Source: Actinomadura sp. DC4 (GTDB taxonomy: Bacteria > Actinomycetota > Actinomycetes > Streptosporangiales > Streptosporangiaceae). From it: 64,000 nucleotides of DNA. The position numbers and the translations under genes were made by a program. The notes below the pieces were generated by a model. That model was not told where the DNA came from, did no database searches, and saw only the letters and a list, made by a program, of their open reading frames with translations. This document shows, one piece after another, positions 26,024-37,623 of the stretch. The DNA lies in assembly GCF_030406325.1 (NCBI RefSeq), contig NZ_JAUEQY010000036.1, forward strand, positions 1-64,000. Direction: 5' to 3'. Within the stretch, counting starts at the first letter, position 1; the number at the start of each line of letters is the position of its first letter.

Positions 26024-27022
26024 GTGAGTGACTTCCCGTGGGCCGAGGGGTCCGCAACCGGCGTCGGGTCCTTCCCCGGAGAGGACCCGGCCGAGACGCT
26101 GCGGGTCGTCCTCGGCGAGCTGCCGGAGCTGCCGCACCTGCCCGAGCTCCCCGCCCGCGGGCCCGGGGCGGACATGATCGGCCGTACGGCGGGACTGCTC
26201 GTCGACCTGGCCGTCGGGCTGCAGCCGTCCGGCTGGAGGTTCACCGACCACCCCGGCCGCGACACCTCGCGTACCCACGGCTACCTCGCCAAGGACCTGG
26301 ACGTCCTCGAAGAGGTCGCCGCCGACGTCGAGGGCCCGATCAAGATCCAGGTCGCCGGGCCGTGGACCCTGGCCGCCTCCATCGAGACGAGGAGCGGCGA
26401 GCGCGCGCGCGCCGACCCCGGGGCGGTCCGCGACGTGACGTACTCACTGGCCGAGGGCGTCGCCGCCCACGTCCGCGACGTACGCCGGCGCCTGCCGCGC
26501 GCGACCGTGCTCCTGCAGCTGGACGAGCCGTCCCTGCCGGGCGTCCTGTCCGGCGGCGTCCCGACCGCGAGCGGCTTCTCCCGCATCCGCACCGTCGAGG
26601 CGCCGCTCGCCGAGGACCACCTGCGCCGCGTCATCGAGTCCGCCGACGCCTTCACGATCGTGCACTGCTGCGCCCCGCGCGTCCCGTACGGCCTGCTGCG
26701 CGGCGCCGGCGCGAAGGCGATCTCGGTGGACGCGTCCCTCATCCGCGACGAGGACGCGATCGGCGAGGCCGTGGAGGCGGGCACCGGCTTCTTCATGGGC
26801 GTCGTCCCGGGCCGTGACGCCCGCCTGCCGGCCCCCGCCACGTCCACCGCGCGGGTGAGAGAGCTGTGGCGCCGTCTCGGCTTCTCGCCCCGCTCCCTCA
26901 CCGGGTCCGTGGTCCTCACCCCGACCTGCGGCCTGGCCGGCGCCACCCCGTCGTACGCCCGCAGCGCCCTCCGCCACTGCCGCGAGGCCGCCCGCATCAT
27001 CCAGGAGTCCGCCGAGGACTGA
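26024..27022 (+). CDS. Cobalamin-independent methionine synthase-like protein
   Basis: The protein has 332 residues, much shorter than MetE (about 750), resembling only the C-terminal catalytic barrel. Visible blocks are GVGSFPGEDP at the start, LLQLDEPSLPGVL, VHCCAPRVPYGLL and LTPTCGLAG. In MetE the zinc ligands include a His-x-Cys and a late Cys; HCC and PTCGLAG fit these. It lies immediately before ligA, as does Rv3015c in M. tuberculosis. Its true methyl donor and acceptor are not known. Start GTG at 26024. Confidence 0.75.
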   Translation: MSDFPWAEGSATGVGSFPGEDPAETLRVVLGELPELPHLPELPARGPGADMIGRTAGLLVDLAVGLQPSGWRFTDHPGRDTSRTHGYLAKDLDVLEEVAADVEGPIKIQVAGPWTLAASIETRSGERARADPGAVRDVTYSLAEGVAAHVRDVRRRLPRATVLLQLDEPSLPGVLSGGVPTASGFSRIRTVEAPLAEDHLRRVIESADAFTIVHCCAPRVPYGLLRGAGAKAISVDASLIRDEDAIGEAVEAGTGFFMGVVPGRDARLPAPATSTARVRELWRRLGFSPRSLTGSVVLTPTCGLAGATPSYARSALRHCREAARIIQESAED

Positions 27023-29317
<2,295 letters not shown>

Positions 29318-29353
29318 CATGACTCGTCTTATCGCTTTCTGACCTGCAGCAAC

Positions 29354-29367
29354 ATACCGTACGGTAT
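29354..29367. repeat. Perfect 14-bp palindrome upstream of the GGDEF-EAL gene
   Basis: ATACCGTACGGTAT lies in the 236-bp gap between ligA and the diguanylate cyclase/phosphodiesterase gene. It shares the half-site TACCGT with the TetR operator candidate at 21460 but with 4 bp less spacing. It may be a regulator site. Confidence 0.4.
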
Positions 29368-29553
29368 CGTCTGATTACCGTTCAGCGTATTAAGCTCCGG
29401 TTTCGGACGTAACGGAACGTGCCCAATCGGTTTCGCGAAGTTGCCCGAACGTCGTAGTCTCCCCTCAGCACCACCTGTGTCCGTCCAAACACCACCGCAC
29501 TCGTCGAAAGCGGACCGTACCCAAACAACCTGGTGTAACCCCTCGAGGACGTG

Positions 29554-31653
29554 ATGAAGGACCCGAACAACACGCGTGACACGGTCCCTCGGCGCGGATC
29601 GCCGCTGTGGGTCTACATCGTCTGCGTCACTTCGGCCGGTGTCGTGGCCCTCGCCGGCTCGGTCGCCTTCCTCCACGGCGACGACCTGCGTGAGCTGGGC
29701 CGGAACCCGCTTTTCTGGATCCTGGCCGGCCTCATCGTCCTCGGCGAGCTCAAGCCGATCATCACCCCCGGTTCCACCGAGACGACCGGCGCCGCGATCT
29801 CCACCACGTTCACCTTCGCGACCATGCTCTACGTGGGCATGCCCACGGCGCTGCTCCTGCAGGCGGTCGCGACCGTGGCCAGCGGAGTCCTGCGCCGCCG
29901 CGCCATCCATCGCAACGCGTTCAACGTCGGCCAGTACACCCTGAGCTTCACCGCGGCAGGGCTCACCCTGCTCGCCTTCGGCATCACCGCCCGGCCCTGC
30001 CAGGTATGGGTCCCCGACGGCCGCGACCTGCTGCCCATGGCGCTGGCCGGCACCGCGTACTTCCTGGTCAACTCGCTGCTGGTCAACGCCGCGATCGCCT
30101 TCCACGAGCGCGGTTCGATCATCAAGGCCATGCGCTGGAACCTCGGCCTCCAGCTCCTCGTGCACAGCGCGCTGCTGGGCCTGGCGCCGCTGGTCGCCGT
30201 CGCGATGAGCCGGTCCGCGGCGTTCGTGCCGCTGTTCGTGCTGCCGTTCATCGCGGTCTACCTCAACGCCTCGGTCTCGCTCAGCCGCGAGCACCAGGCC
30301 ATGCACGACGCCCTGACCGGCCTGCCCAACCGGAAACTGCTGATCGTCCGCACCGAGGAGGCGCTCGCCAACGCCCGTCACCGGGCCGAGCGCCGGGCCG
30401 CCCAGGGCCGCGTGGTGGATGAGGATCCGCAGCAGCGGGTGGGCCTGTTCCTCCTCGACCTCGACCGGTTCAAGGAGGTCAACGACACGCTCGGGCACCC
30501 CACGGGAGACCGGCTGCTGCAGCTCGTCGCGCACCGGCTGACCCACAGCGTGCGCCCCGGCGATCTGGTCGCGCGGCTCGGCGGCGACGAGTTCGCGGTG
30601 CTGCTGCCCTCCGTACGCGACGCGCGGGCCGCCCGCGAGGTGGCGGCCCGCCTGCGGGCCGCGCTGGGCGAGCCCGTACGCCTCGACGGCAACTCCTTCG
30701 ATCTCGACGGCAGCGTCGGCATCGCGCTCCACCCGGACCACGCGCCCGACTTCGAACTCCTCCTCCAGCGCGCCGACGTCGCGATGTACGTGGCGAAGGA
30801 AAACCGCACCGGGGTAGAGATTTATTCACCGGCCCGCGACCGTAACTCCCCGGAACGTTTGAGTCGCCAGAGCGAGCTGCGGCGCGCGATCGACCGCGGC
30901 GAGCTCGAGCTGCACTACCAGCCCAAGATCTTCCTCGACGACGGCCGCCCGGCCGGCATGGAGGCGCTGCTCCGCTGGCGGCACCCGGCCAAGGGCCTGC
31001 TCACCCCCGACCAGTTCCTCCCGATCGCCGAGCAGACCTACCTCATGCGCGGCATCACCGGATTCGTCGTCGAGGCCGCCCTCGCGCAGGTGGCCGAGTG
31101 GTGGAGGGCAGGCCTGGAGATCCAGGTCGCGATCAACGCCTCCGGCCGCGACCTGCTCGACGCGACGCTCACCGAGACGATCGCCTCCGGGCTGCTGCGC
31201 CACGCCGTGCCCCCGCACTCGCTCCAGCTGGAGATCACCGAGCGGATCCTGATGACCGAGCCGGCCTACGCCGCCGACACGGTCGCGGCGCTGGCCAAGC
31301 TCGGCATCCCGCTGAGCCTGGACGACTTCGGCACCGGCTACTCCTCCCTCGTACGGCTGCGGAGCCTCCCGGTCGAGGAGATCAAGATCGATTCGTCCTT
31401 CGTGGGCCGCCTGTGCGACACGGGCGACGACGCGGTGATCGTGCAGTCCATCGTGGACCTCGTCCACACGCTCGGCCTGCGGTCGGTCGCGGAGGGCGTG
31501 GAGGACGAGAGGACCGTGGGCCTGCTGCGAAAGATGGGGTGCGACGCGGCCCAGGGCTACCATTTCCGGCCGCCGATGGCGGCCGCCGACGCGACCGCCT
31601 GGCTGCGTGAGCGCGCGCACGAGCTGGCCGCACCGGAAGAGGCCGCCTGCTGA
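29554..31653 (+). CDS. Membrane GGDEF-EAL protein (c-di-GMP synthase/hydrolase)
   Basis: The protein has 699 residues. An N-terminal membrane region with several spans (about 20-240) is followed by a GGDEF domain with intact LGGDEFAVLL (near residue 343). A product-inhibition I-site RPGD stands exactly five residues before GGDEF. The EAL domain has MEALLRWRHP, LEITERIL, DDFGTGYSS, EIKIDSSF and VAEGVEDE, so both activities look intact. It would make or break c-di-GMP in response to a membrane signal. ATG at 29554 has GAGG at 5-nt spacing; GTG at 29551 is adjacent. It lies between ligA and gatC. Confidence 0.9.
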   Translation: MKDPNNTRDTVPRRGSPLWVYIVCVTSAGVVALAGSVAFLHGDDLRELGRNPLFWILAGLIVLGELKPIITPGSTETTGAAISTTFTFATMLYVGMPTALLLQAVATVASGVLRRRAIHRNAFNVGQYTLSFTAAGLTLLAFGITARPCQVWVPDGRDLLPMALAGTAYFLVNSLLVNAAIAFHERGSIIKAMRWNLGLQLLVHSALLGLAPLVAVAMSRSAAFVPLFVLPFIAVYLNASVSLSREHQAMHDALTGLPNRKLLIVRTEEALANARHRAERRAAQGRVVDEDPQQRVGLFLLDLDRFKEVNDTLGHPTGDRLLQLVAHRLTHSVRPGDLVARLGGDEFAVLLPSVRDARAAREVAARLRAALGEPVRLDGNSFDLDGSVGIALHPDHAPDFELLLQRADVAMYVAKENRTGVEIYSPARDRNSPERLSRQSELRRAIDRGELELHYQPKIFLDDGRPAGMEALLRWRHPAKGLLTPDQFLPIAEQTYLMRGITGFVVEAALAQVAEWWRAGLEIQVAINASGRDLLDATLTETIASGLLRHAVPPHSLQLEITERILMTEPAYAADTVAALAKLGIPLSLDDFGTGYSSLVRLRSLPVEEIKIDSSFVGRLCDTGDDAVIVQSIVDLVHTLGLRSVAEGVEDERTVGLLRKMGCDAAQGYHFRPPMAAADATAWLRERAHELAAPEEAAC

Positions 31654-31699
31654 CGATCATCGCTGGGTAAACCGGTCGGTGCGGGTGGGCCGCGCCCCC

Positions 31700-31705
31700 T
31701 AGGAT
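31700..31705 (+). promoter_or_regulatory. -10 box TAGGAT of the gatCAB operon
   Basis: TAGGAT is 37 nt before gatC, in the 89-bp gap after the GGDEF-EAL gene. It would give a leader of about 30 nt. No clear -35 is seen. Confidence 0.45.
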
Positions 31706-31742
31706 TGAGGCGAACCCATCGATCGCAGAAAACGGTTTCGAC

Positions 31743-32054
31743 ATGCCTGATGAGCACGCCGCCATCACCCGGGACGAGGTGGCCCACCTTGCCCGGCTGT
31801 CCCGGCTTGCGCTGCGGGAGGACGAGCTCGACCACCTCGCCACCCAGCTCGACGACATCATCTCCGCGGTCGCGCGGGTCCAGGAGGTGACGGCGGAGGA
31901 CATCCCGCCGACCTCGCACGCGCTTCCGCTGACCAATGTCTTCCGCGCCGACGAGGTGCGGCCGGGCCTCACGCCCGAGCAGGCGCTCTCGGGCGCCCCG
32001 GCCTCCGAGCAGCAGCGCTTCAAGGTCCCGCGGATTCTGGACGAGGAGGCGTGA
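31743..32054 (+). CDS. gatC: Asp/Glu-tRNA(Asn/Gln) amidotransferase subunit C
   Basis: The protein has 103 residues, the normal GatC length, with [17 protein letters not shown] at the start and [16 protein letters not shown] later. GatC wraps around and stabilises GatA and GatB. It is the first gene of the gatC-gatA-gatB operon. The start has little ribosome binding site. The stop lies 2 bp before the gatA ATG and overlaps an alternative GTG. Confidence 0.93.
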   Translation: MPDEHAAITRDEVAHLARLSRLALREDELDHLATQLDDIISAVARVQEVTAEDIPPTSHALPLTNVFRADEVRPGLTPEQALSGAPASEQQRFKVPRILDEEA

Positions 32055-32056
32055 CC

Positions 32057-33556
32057 ATGATCAAGAAGACCGCCGCAGAGCTGGCGGAGCTCATCGCCTC
32101 CGGTGAGACGTCGGCCGTCGAGGTCGCCCAGGCGCACCTCGACCGGATCGAGGCCGTCGACGGCTCGGTCAAGGCGTTCCTGCACGTGGACCCGGCCAAC
32201 GTCCTGGAGCAGGCGCGGGCGGTGGACGCCAAGCGCGCCGCCGGCGAGCGGCTCGGCCCGCTCGCGGGCGTGCCCATCGCGCACAAGGACGTCTTCACCA
32301 CCGCGGACATGCCCACCACCTGTTCCTCCAAGATCCTCGAGGGTTGGCGGCCGCCGTACGACGCGACCATCACCGCGCGGCTGCGCGCGGCCGGCATGGT
32401 CATCATGGGCAAGACCAACATGGACGAGTTCGCGATGGGCTCCTCGACGGAGAACAGCGCGTTCGGCACGACGCACAACCCGTGGGACCTCACCCGCATC
32501 CCCGGCGGCTCCTCCGGCGGCTCCTCGGCGGCGGTCGCCGCGTACGAGGCTCCGCTGGCGACCGGCACCGACACCGGCGGCTCCATCCGGCAGCCCGCCG
32601 CGGTCACCGGCCTCGTGGGCATGAAGCCCACCTACGGCGGCTCGTCGCGTTACGGCGTGATCGCGTTCGCGTCCTCGCTCGACACGCCGGGCCCGCTGGC
32701 CCGTACGGTCCTGGACGCCGCGCTGCTGCACGAGGCGTTCTCTGGGCACGACCCGATGGACTCCACCTCGATCGACGCGCCGGTGCCGCCGGTGGTCGAG
32801 GCCGCGCGCCGCGCCGACGTCGAGGGCCTGCGCATCGGCGTCGTCAAGGAGTTCGGCGGCGAGGGCTACCAGCCGGGCGTCCTGGCGCGTTTCCAGGAGA
32901 CGGTCGAGCTGCTCGAGTCGCTGGGTGCCAAGGTCGTCGAGGTGTCCTGTCCGCACTTCACGTACGCCCTGCCGGCCTATTACCTGATCGCGCCGTCGGA
33001 GTGCTCCTCCAACCTGGCCCGCTTCGACGCGATGCGCTACGGCCTGCGCGTCGGCGACGACGGCACCCGCTCGGCCGAGGAGGTCATGGCGCTGACCCGC
33101 GCCGAGGGCTTCGGGCCCGAGGTCCAGCGCCGCATCATGCTGGGCACCTACGCCCTGTCCAGCGGCTACTACGACGCCTACTACGGCAAGGCCCAGCAGG
33201 TCCGCACCCTCATCGCGCGCGACTTCGACGCCGCGTACGAGCAGGTGGACGTGCTCGTGTCGCCGACGACGCCGACGACCGCGTTCCCGATCGGGGAGCG
33301 CGCCGACGACCCGATGGCGATGTACCTCGCCGACCTGTGCACGATCCCGTCCAACCTCGCCGGCAACGCCGCCATCTCGGTGCCGTGCGGCCTGGCCGAC
33401 GAGGACGGCCTCCCGGTCGGCCTGCAGATCATGGCGCCGGTCCTCGGCGACGACCGCGTCTACCGCGTGGGGGCCGCCGTGGAGAAGGCCCTGTGGGACC
33501 GCTGGGGCGGACCCCTGCTGGCCAAGGCCCCTGACCTCACGGAGGCTGTGAAGTGA
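32057..33556 (+). CDS. gatA: Asp/Glu-tRNA(Asn/Gln) amidotransferase subunit A
   Basis: The protein has 499 residues and is the amidase subunit releasing ammonia from glutamine. Its Ser-cisSer-Lys triad is visible: Lys77 in PIAHKDVF, the GGSSGGSS loop (151-157), and nucleophile Ser176 in [14 protein letters not shown] at 32057 has GGAGG at 7-nt spacing, better than the GTG at 32051 that overlaps gatC. Ends in a 4-bp overlap with gatB. Confidence 0.96.
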   Translation: MIKKTAAELAELIASGETSAVEVAQAHLDRIEAVDGSVKAFLHVDPANVLEQARAVDAKRAAGERLGPLAGVPIAHKDVFTTADMPTTCSSKILEGWRPPYDATITARLRAAGMVIMGKTNMDEFAMGSSTENSAFGTTHNPWDLTRIPGGSSGGSSAAVAAYEAPLATGTDTGGSIRQPAAVTGLVGMKPTYGGSSRYGVIAFASSLDTPGPLARTVLDAALLHEAFSGHDPMDSTSIDAPVPPVVEAARRADVEGLRIGVVKEFGGEGYQPGVLARFQETVELLESLGAKVVEVSCPHFTYALPAYYLIAPSECSSNLARFDAMRYGLRVGDDGTRSAEEVMALTRAEGFGPEVQRRIMLGTYALSSGYYDAYYGKAQQVRTLIARDFDAAYEQVDVLVSPTTPTTAFPIGERADDPMAMYLADLCTIPSNLAGNAAISVPCGLADEDGLPVGLQIMAPVLGDDRVYRVGAAVEKALWDRWGGPLLAKAPDLTEAVK

Positions 33557-35049
33557 CGACCACCCTGGTGCCCTACGACGAGGCGCTCGGCCGGTACGAG
33601 CCGGTGCTGGGCATCGAGACCCACATCGAGCTGGGCACGAACAGCAAGATGTTCTGCGGCTGCCCGACGGCGTTCGGCGCGCCGCCGAACACCCAGGTCT
33701 GCCCGGTCTGCCTGGGCCTGCCGGGTTCGCTCCCGGTGACCAACCAGGCGGCGATCGAGGGCATCATCAAGATCGGCCTGGCGCTGAACTGCTCGATCGT
33801 GGAGTGGTGCCGGTTCGCCCGGAAGAACTACTTCTATCCGGACATGCCGAAGAACTTCCAGATCTCGCAGTACGACGAGCCGCTCTGCGTCGACGGCCAC
33901 CTCGACGTCGAGGTCGACGGCAGGACGTACCGCGTCGAGATCGAGCGAGTCCACATGGAGGAGGACACCGGCAAGTCGCTGCACGTCGGCGGCGCCACCG
34001 GCCGCATCCATGGGGCCGACTACTCCCTCGTCGACTACAACCGCGCCGGCATCCCGCTGGTGGAGATCGTCACCAAGCCGATCGAGGCGACCGGCGCGGC
34101 GGCTCCTCTGGTCGCGCGGGCGTACGCCACCGAACTGCGCGAGCTGGTCCGTTCGCTGGGCGTGTCCGACGTGCGCATGGAGCAGGGCTCGATGCGGTGC
34201 GACGTCAACGTCTCGCTGATGCCGTCCGGCACCACGGTCTGGGGCACCCGCTCGGAGACCAAGAACGTCAACTCCCTGCGCTCGGTCGAGCGGTCCGTAC
34301 GGCACGAGATCGAACGCCAGGCGGGCGTGCTCGACGCGGGGGAGCGCGTGGTCCAGGAGACGCGCCACTTCCAGGAGGACAGCGGCACCACGACGAGCGG
34401 CCGGAGTAAAGAAGAGGCGCAGGACTACCGCTACTTCCCCGAGCCGGACCTCGTGCCGATGGCCCCGACCCGCGAATGGGTGGACGACCTGCTGGGCGGC
34501 CTGCCCGAGTTGCCCGCGGCCCGTCGCGTACGCGTGCGCGAGGAGTGGGCGGTCAGCGAGAAGGAGTTCCAGGACATCGTCAACGCCGGGGCGCTCGACC
34601 TCATCGAGGAGACCGTCCAGGCCGGCGCCGACGCCTCCGCCGCGCGCAAGTGGTGGATGAACGAGCTCTCCCGTCGCGCCACCGAGCAGGGCGTGGAGCT
34701 CACGGAGCTGCCGGTGACCCCTTCGGACGTCGTACGGGTGAGCCTGCTCGTCACCGAGGGCACGATCAACGACAAGCTGGCCCGGCAGGTCTTCGACGGC
34801 GTCCTCGCGGGCGAGGGCACGCCGGACGAGGTCGTGGAGAAGCGCGGCCTGAAGGTCGTCAGCGACGAGGGCGAGCTCTCGTCCGTCATCGACGAGGTCA
34901 TCGCGGCCAACCCGGACGTCGCGGACAAGATTCGAGGCGGCAAGGTCGCCGCGGCCGGCGCTTTGGTCGGCGCGGTCATGAAGGCCACCCGAGGCCAGGC
35001 CGACGCGGGCCGCGCCCGCGAGCTCATCATCGAGAAACTCACCGGCTGA
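33553..35049 (+). CDS. gatB: Asp/Glu-tRNA(Asn/Gln) amidotransferase subunit B
   Basis: The protein has 498 residues. It activates the mischarged tRNA by phosphorylation before amide transfer. Conserved blocks: [60 protein letters not shown], and the tail domain (YqeY-like) with [17 protein letters not shown] start at 33553 overlaps the gatA stop as GTGA, after GGAGG. A hairpin follows. Confidence 0.96.
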   Translation: MTTTLVPYDEALGRYEPVLGIETHIELGTNSKMFCGCPTAFGAPPNTQVCPVCLGLPGSLPVTNQAAIEGIIKIGLALNCSIVEWCRFARKNYFYPDMPKNFQISQYDEPLCVDGHLDVEVDGRTYRVEIERVHMEEDTGKSLHVGGATGRIHGADYSLVDYNRAGIPLVEIVTKPIEATGAAAPLVARAYATELRELVRSLGVSDVRMEQGSMRCDVNVSLMPSGTTVWGTRSETKNVNSLRSVERSVRHEIERQAGVLDAGERVVQETRHFQEDSGTTTSGRSKEEAQDYRYFPEPDLVPMAPTREWVDDLLGGLPELPAARRVRVREEWAVSEKEFQDIVNAGALDLIEETVQAGADASAARKWWMNELSRRATEQGVELTELPVTPSDVVRVSLLVTEGTINDKLARQVFDGVLAGEGTPDEVVEKRGLKVVSDEGELSSVIDEVIAANPDVADKIRGGKVAAAGALVGAVMKATRGQADAGRARELIIEKLTG

Positions 35050-35063
35050 CAGCCGACCTCACC

Positions 35064-35102
35064 GCGCTGACGCCGGACCGGGCTCCGGCCCGGCGTCAGC
35101 GC
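35064..35102 (+). terminator. Hairpin terminator after gatCAB
   Basis: A 13-bp perfect stem, GCGCTGACGCCGG with its complement, encloses a 13-nt GC-rich loop. There is no T-run; such hairpins without T-runs can act as terminators in actinomycetes. Confidence 0.6.
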
Positions 35103-35170
35103 GTGGTGGGGTGAGCGCGTGGGGTGGGTCAGCGCGTGGGGTGAGGTCGGGGTGTGGGGTGAGGCCGGGG
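35100..35170 (+). repeat. Degenerate G/T-rich direct repeats
   Basis: Three or four near copies of GCGCGTGGGGTGA(GG) or GGTGTGGGGTGAGG follow one another with variable spacers. The runs of G on the plus strand could form a quadruplex. Confidence 0.5.
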
Positions 35171-35643
35171 CGTGCCGATGGGTCGGTCGGCGGCTTGCGG
35201 GAGTTCGCGGTCGCCGTGTTGGGCGGCGTCGGGGCGTGGTGGCGGTGACTCCACCTCGTCCGGGCGGCAGCGGGGTGACGCTCACCCGGCTGCTCCTCGT
35301 GACCGCCGCGGATCCGGTGAATCCGCGCCCGCGCGCCGGCATACCCGACCTGTACGGGTCGTACGAGGCCTCTTCCGGACGATCAGGCCGCTCCGGGCAC
35401 GTCGGCTGAGGACGACGGCCCCGTCGTCGGAGCGCTACCGCCAGACACCCCGGCGTGGCTGACCCCCGTTCCGCGCGGATCTGTCCAGCCGCCAGAGCGC
35501 CGCGCACCTGCAGGTAGCGGCCGAACCGGTCTCGCCTGAACCGGTCCCGGCCGTCGCGGGGTCAGATCGGACCCCGGCGGCGCCCGCGGTCACCGGCCGC
35601 TCAACGAGCGCCGCGTCGTCCTCCTGCGCCGGCCGTCATCCGG
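35171..35643. other. Gene-free stretch between gatB and the BrkB-type gene
   Basis: About 470 bp without a convincing gene. Open frames here have Arg/Gly-rich translations, no ribosome binding site and no family likeness. Base composition is GC-rich as elsewhere. Besides the G/T-rich repeats just before it, I see no tRNA-like or phage-like element. Confidence 0.6.
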
Positions 35644-36975
35644 TCATCGCTTCGCCGCACCGGTGTCGGCGGGCAGAGCCGCCTGCTCCGCCGGTACGGG
35701 CTGTTCCGCGTCTGCCGCCCGCTCGGCAGACGCGGGGTGTTGCGCCGACGGTGCCTCTTTCACCGGTGCAGGCTGTTCCGCCGGCTGCTTTCCTACCGCC
35801 ACCGGCTGCTCCGCCGGTACGGGCTGCTCAGTGACAGCGGCCCGCTGCGCGGCTGCGGGCTGCTGCGCCCGCGGTGTGTTTTCCACCGGCGTGGGCTGTT
35901 CGGTCGGCTGCTTCCCTGTCGTTACCGGCAGCTCCACTGATACGGGTTGTTCGGCCCGCGGCCTCTCCGCCACTCCCAGCTGCTCTGCCGCTATCGGCTG
36001 TTCCACGGTCACCACCTGCTCCGTCGGTTTGGGGGGTTCGTCGCGGAAGGCGGAGCGGTGGTTCAGGAGGCGTTCGATCTCGGCGTTGATCTCGGCGCCG
36101 AGCAGGACGATGTAGGACGACAGGTACAGCCAGGTCGCGATGGCGGCGGCGCCGGCGAGGGTCCCGTACGTCGAGCTCCGCCCGCCCGTGTGGGCCACCC
36201 ATACGCCCAGGCCGATCGACATCACCAGCCAGCACGTCATCGCGATGCCCGCGCCCCAGCGGACGGCGTGCCAGTCGGAGTTGGCGCGGTCGGGGCCGTA
36301 GCGGTACAGCAGGATCAGGCCGACGACGACGAGGAGGGCGAGCAGCACGCAGCGGATGCCGAACTCCAGGATGAAGTCGGCGTCCCGCAGCGCGACGTGG
36401 GGTACGGCGGAGACCAGCGCCAGCGAGCCCATGACGGTGGCCACCGCCCCGGCCGCCAGGGCGAACGCCGTGGCGCGGCGCCGGATCACCCCGCGCGTCT
36501 CCGTTTCGTCGATCACGATGTGCAGACCGCTGATCACCGCCCCGACGCCGCGCGCGCAGGTCCACAGCACGCCGAGGAGGCCGATGATCAGAGCCAGCGT
36601 CTGCCCCTGGCCGCTCATGGCCGAGGCGGCGTCGGACAGCTGGCCGGTCAGCGACCGGGCGACCGGACGTGGGAAGATCTCCGCCAGCGGGCCGAGCTGT
36701 GAGCGGATCTGCGCCGGCCCCGAGACGACGGCCGCGACGGCCATCACACCGACGAGCAGCGGCACGATCGACAGGATGGCCCAGAAGGCGACGCCCGCCG
36801 CGACGAGGCCGAGGTTGTCCTCTTTGGCCTCCTTCCGCACGCGCTGGAAGACGACGATCCAGTCCCGTGCCGTGAACCCGTCCCCGGGCCCGGCCACCGC
36901 CCGCCGCATGGCGCCGGTGCCAAGCACTTGCCGGACGAAAATCGCCAACCGTATATGTCGTTTATCGTCTGACAC
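35644..36975 (-). CDS. YihY/BrkB family membrane protein with repetitive C-terminal tail
   Basis: The protein has 443 residues. The membrane domain (about 35-310) shows the family blocks FWAILSIVPLLVG, LWTCARGVGAV, STYGTLAGAAAIATWLYLSS and LLGAEINAEIE, giving about six spans. The family is annotated as YihY/virulence factor BrkB and its function is unsettled. A tail of about 130 residues is Gln/Pro/Glu/Ala rich and contains a 41-residue tandem repeat; such tails are probably cytosolic and disordered. It is separated from the SUFU gene by a hairpin. Confidence 0.8.
   Translation of the reverse strand: MSDDKRHIRLAIFVRQVLGTGAMRRAVAGPGDGFTARDWIVVFQRVRKEAKEDNLGLVAAGVAFWAILSIVPLLVGVMAVAAVVSGPAQIRSQLGPLAEIFPRPVARSLTGQLSDAASAMSGQGQTLALIIGLLGVLWTCARGVGAVISGLHIVIDETETRGVIRRRATAFALAAGAVATVMGSLALVSAVPHVALRDADFILEFGIRCVLLALLVVVGLILLYRYGPDRANSDWHAVRWGAGIAMTCWLVMSIGLGVWVAHTGGRSSTYGTLAGAAAIATWLYLSSYIVLLGAEINAEIERLLNHRSAFRDEPPKPTEQVVTVEQPIAAEQLGVAERPRAEQPVSVELPVTTGKQPTEQPTPVENTPRAQQPAAAQRAAVTEQPVPAEQPVAVGKQPAEQPAPVKEAPSAQHPASAERAADAEQPVPAEQAALPADTGAAKR
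35647..35955 (-). repeat. Tandem 123-bp repeat (2.5 copies) coding an EQP-rich 41-residue unit
   Basis: Residues 341-381, 382-422 and a partial copy from 423 of the BrkB-type protein align without gaps. They share (A/T)EQPV, then VxxGKQPxEQPxPV, then AQxPA and (Q/E)RAA. Confidence 0.85.
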
Positions 36976-37036
36976 GAGAGTGACGATAGAGGCACCGGTG
37001 CCCCCACCGCATCCCGTCCGGTAACCGACCGGCCAC

Positions 37037-37058
37037 GGTCCGCCGAGGTCGGCGGACC
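37037..37058 (-). terminator. Hairpin after the SUFU-domain gene
   Basis: A perfect 10-bp stem GGTCCGCCGA with its complement has a GG loop. It is placed 9 bp beyond the SUFU stop and 62 bp before the BrkB start, without a T-run. Confidence 0.5.
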
Positions 37059-37066
37059 ACGCGGCC

Positions 37067-37615
37067 TCAGACGGCCGAGGACCGGTGCAGGTCCAGGAGG
37101 TCGGTGCCGGCGGACTCCCAGAGTTCGAACAGCTCGCCGGTCTCGTGGTCGCGGAGGTACGCGCCCTCCGCGGCGGTCAGCGGGACCAGCGTCACGAACT
37201 GCAGCCGCAGCTCGCCCTCCGCGTCCCGGTACAGGTTGAACATCTCGTCCGCGTACGGATGGGGCGCAGCGAGGAGGCCGCGGATCGACGTCTCGGCGAC
37301 CAGCGGCTCCTCGACCAGGAAACCGTCGTCGTACTCCACCTCCGACCCGTCCCGTACGGTCAGGTCCGCGAACATCTCCACCAGCCGCGCGGCCTCGTCC
37401 TCCTGGCCCGGCCGTACCGAGCAGGCGAACTCCAGCGGCAGCGGCGACGCCACCGACCGCGTCCGCATGCCGTCGGTCAGGGCCGTCACCATGGACAGCG
37501 TCGCGTGGTCGTGCAGAACGATCGCCACGCCCAGCGTACGCCCGCCGGCCACGGCGGGCCGGGCCCGGCCCAGGTACCGCTCGGCGTGCCCGGCCACAGA
37601 GTCGCTCATCCGCAT
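37067..37615 (-). CDS. SUFU (suppressor of fused) domain protein
   Basis: A soluble protein of 182 residues. The pattern LSMVTALTDGM, LPLEFACSVRPGQEDEA, GLLAAPHPYADEMFNLYRD and LQFVTLVPLTAAEGAYLRDH fits the bacterial SUFU-like family, often an immunity-type or unknown protein. It starts (ATG 37615 or 37609) 8 bp after the sugar dehydrogenase stop on the same strand, so the two are probably one operon. No toxin partner is visible nearby. Confidence 0.65.
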   Translation of the reverse strand: MRMSDSVAGHAERYLGRARPAVAGGRTLGVAIVLHDHATLSMVTALTDGMRTRSVASPLPLEFACSVRPGQEDEAARLVEMFADLTVRDGSEVEYDDGFLVEEPLVAETSIRGLLAAPHPYADEMFNLYRDAEGELRLQFVTLVPLTAAEGAYLRDHETGELFELWESAGTDLLDLHRSSAV

Positions 37616-37623
37616 CACACTAG

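Noticed and set aside
35119-35409. Frame of 96 codons after gatB
   Set aside because: No ribosome binding site, skewed Gly/Arg/Val content from G/T-rich repeats, no family likeness.
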